Assembly (NCBI GenBank): GCA_013397435.1
Contig: VZRG01000263.1
Span: 372,001 to 436,000 of the forward strand
DNA from: Erythrocercus mccallii
Taxonomy: Eukaryota > Chordata > Aves > Passeriformes > Dicruridae
Direction: 5' to 3'
DNA: 64,000 nucleotides
The position numbers were made by a program, and so were the translations under genes. The first letter of the stretch is position 1, and every line of letters starts with the position of its first letter. Below, piece by piece: positions 63,110 to 64,000 of the stretch. A model generated the notes under the pieces. That model had not been told where the DNA came from. It saw only the letters and a program-made list of their open reading frames with translations, and ran no database searches.

Positions 63110-63656
63110 CGGGGTCCAGTCCAGTGCTGCCTCGAGTTATTGAGTGAAGACTGGAGGTGATCCCTGCTGCGGCATCTGCTGCGGTGTCTGTTGTGTCGGC
63201 TGGGGCATTTGTGTCTGAGCATGTTGCTGTGCTGCTCTCTGGACTCCAGTTTCCCTGGATCAGATGACCTTCAAAATCATACTTGGAACAGCACTGGTTA
63301 GCAAAATGTCTTCCTTTATGACACTGGGGACAAATGCCAGGAGCCTTTGCTTTGGCCCTGTTCTGAGCAAAACAGTCCTTTTTCAGATGGCCAGGTTTTC
63401 CGTAACAAAAACATGTTCTCGATTCTCCCAAGGGGCCTTTAAGGGCTGCAAAAGCTGCATCCATTCCTGCAGCCATGGTTTCAGATGGATGCTCTAGTGT
63501 ACCAAGGTGATTACAAGCTTCTGTCATTTCTACTAGGGTTATATTTGGATTAGTCAGTGATTTAAGCAACTTTTTACAGTCCCCATTTGCATTGTCAGCT
63601 GCGAGCTTTAAAAGCAAAATCACTCGGGCTGGCTTATTGTCTGTCTGCTGTTCCAA
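63110..63656 (-). pseudogene. ERV gag nucleocapsid fragment with two zinc knuckles
   Basis: The capsid end (ADNANGDCKKLLKSLTNPNI) is followed by two CCHC zinc knuckles that in intact Gag bind genomic RNA. Knuckle 1 (63,372-63,413) has Tyr where the second zinc-binding Cys should be. Knuckle 2 (CPQCHKGRHFANQC, 63,291-63,332) is intact. A Thr/Asp/Ala-rich stretch follows. The open frame continues to 63,045. Confidence 0.85.
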
Positions 63657-63662
63657 GGCTTG

Positions 63663-64000
63663 CTACAGCCTGTCAATAAACTGCATGTATGGGACTCTCT
63701 TCCTCTTGAATTATGTTTGTAAAAATTTTCTGAGGCATCCTTACAACAGAGACCTTTAAAAATGCCTTTCTTGCAGCCTCCCTTATCCCCTCAAGGGCCT
63801 CCTTTGGACATTCATGAGCTTGATCAGAAGGGTCTGTGTACAGTTCCCCCCCGCCAAGGTGATCCAGTGTTAAAGCAGCTAAATCTCGATTTCTGTGTCC
63901 CACACATGTCAAAAGAAGTGCCTGCAGACCCTTTTTCCACTCTGCCTCCCACAAAGTACGCTGTGTAGAGGTCAGTATCAGGCCCGCAAGGGACCTAAGG
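63663..64000 (-). pseudogene. ERV gag capsid fragment
   Basis: The frame reads through typical class II capsid text: QRTLWEAEWKKGLQALLLTC, ALTLDHLGGGELY and EGIREAARKAFLKV. It loses frame near 63,690-63,700 and a TAG stop sits at about 63,665 in the frame of the following nucleocapsid part. Continues past the window end. Confidence 0.8.

Larger units (their letters stand above)
61936..64000 (-). mobile_element. Endogenous betaretrovirus-like provirus, degraded and truncated
   Basis: On the minus strand, from the window end leftwards: gag capsid, gag nucleocapsid, dUTPase, protease and reverse transcriptase, the gene order of betaretrovirus-like (class II) elements. The rest of pol, env and the 3' LTR are absent because the element meets a CR1 at about 61,935. 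The 5' LTR and matrix region would lie beyond 64,000. Stops, frameshifts and altered key residues occur in every domain, so it is a dead fossil. It is antisense to CEP290, in intron 25. Confidence 0.85.

Noticed and set aside
1..64000. CRISPR array, bacterial operon, tRNA or rRNA genes
   Set aside because: No regularly spaced direct repeats, cloverleaf-like sequences or rRNA-like blocks were seen; the content is vertebrate.

Overview
The window looks like a piece of a bird chromosome, probably a songbird. It is AT-rich and intron-rich, and it carries CR1-type LINE fragments, retroviral LTRs of a kind I recall from songbird genomes, and two genes whose exons I could reconstruct. The bird call is inference: the coding exons match the vertebrate proteins TMTC3 and CEP290 as I remember them, and CR1 fragments are typical of birds and reptiles. 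The species cannot be named from sequence alone.

Layout. Positions 1-13,110 form the flank beyond the 3' end of TMTC3. I see no gene there. It holds a solo LTR with matching target-site duplications (1,088-1,772), an old CR1 fragment (about 4,715-4,830) and a second LTR-like segment (about 10,290-10,450). Positions 13,111-33,097 hold TMTC3 on the minus strand: 13 coding exons, all GT-AG, encoding 914 residues. TMTC3 is an ER membrane O-mannosyltransferase with an N-terminal multi-pass part and C-terminal TPR repeats. Its 5' non-coding part runs to a CpG island at about 40,960-42,060. CEP290 starts on the other side of this island and runs on the plus strand from 44,391. I place 24 consecutive coding exons (human exons 2-25), which encode the first 940 residues of a protein of about 2,480. 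The rest lies beyond the window.

The two genes are head to head and probably share the CpG-island promoter, which carries a clear ZNF143/THAP11-type site. I found no sign of functional cooperation beyond the shared promoter. Both may have short upstream reading frames at their 5' ends.

The last 2.6 kb lie in CEP290 intron 25 and are mobile DNA. A 5'-truncated, internally deleted CR1 (about 61,395-61,935, plus strand) is joined directly to a broken betaretrovirus-like endogenous retrovirus on the minus strand (about 61,940 to the window end). From right to left the ERV shows capsid, nucleocapsid, dUTPase, protease and reverse transcriptase remains. Stops, frameshifts and lost catalytic or zinc-binding residues make it non-functional.

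I found no CRISPR array, tRNA, rRNA or new multi-gene system. The less ordinary points are the CR1/ERV junction, a CpG-retaining block inside a TMTC3 intron (about 29,900-30,170) with a CTCF-like/E-box core, a second CTCF-like site at 37,219, and the upstream reading frames at both genes.
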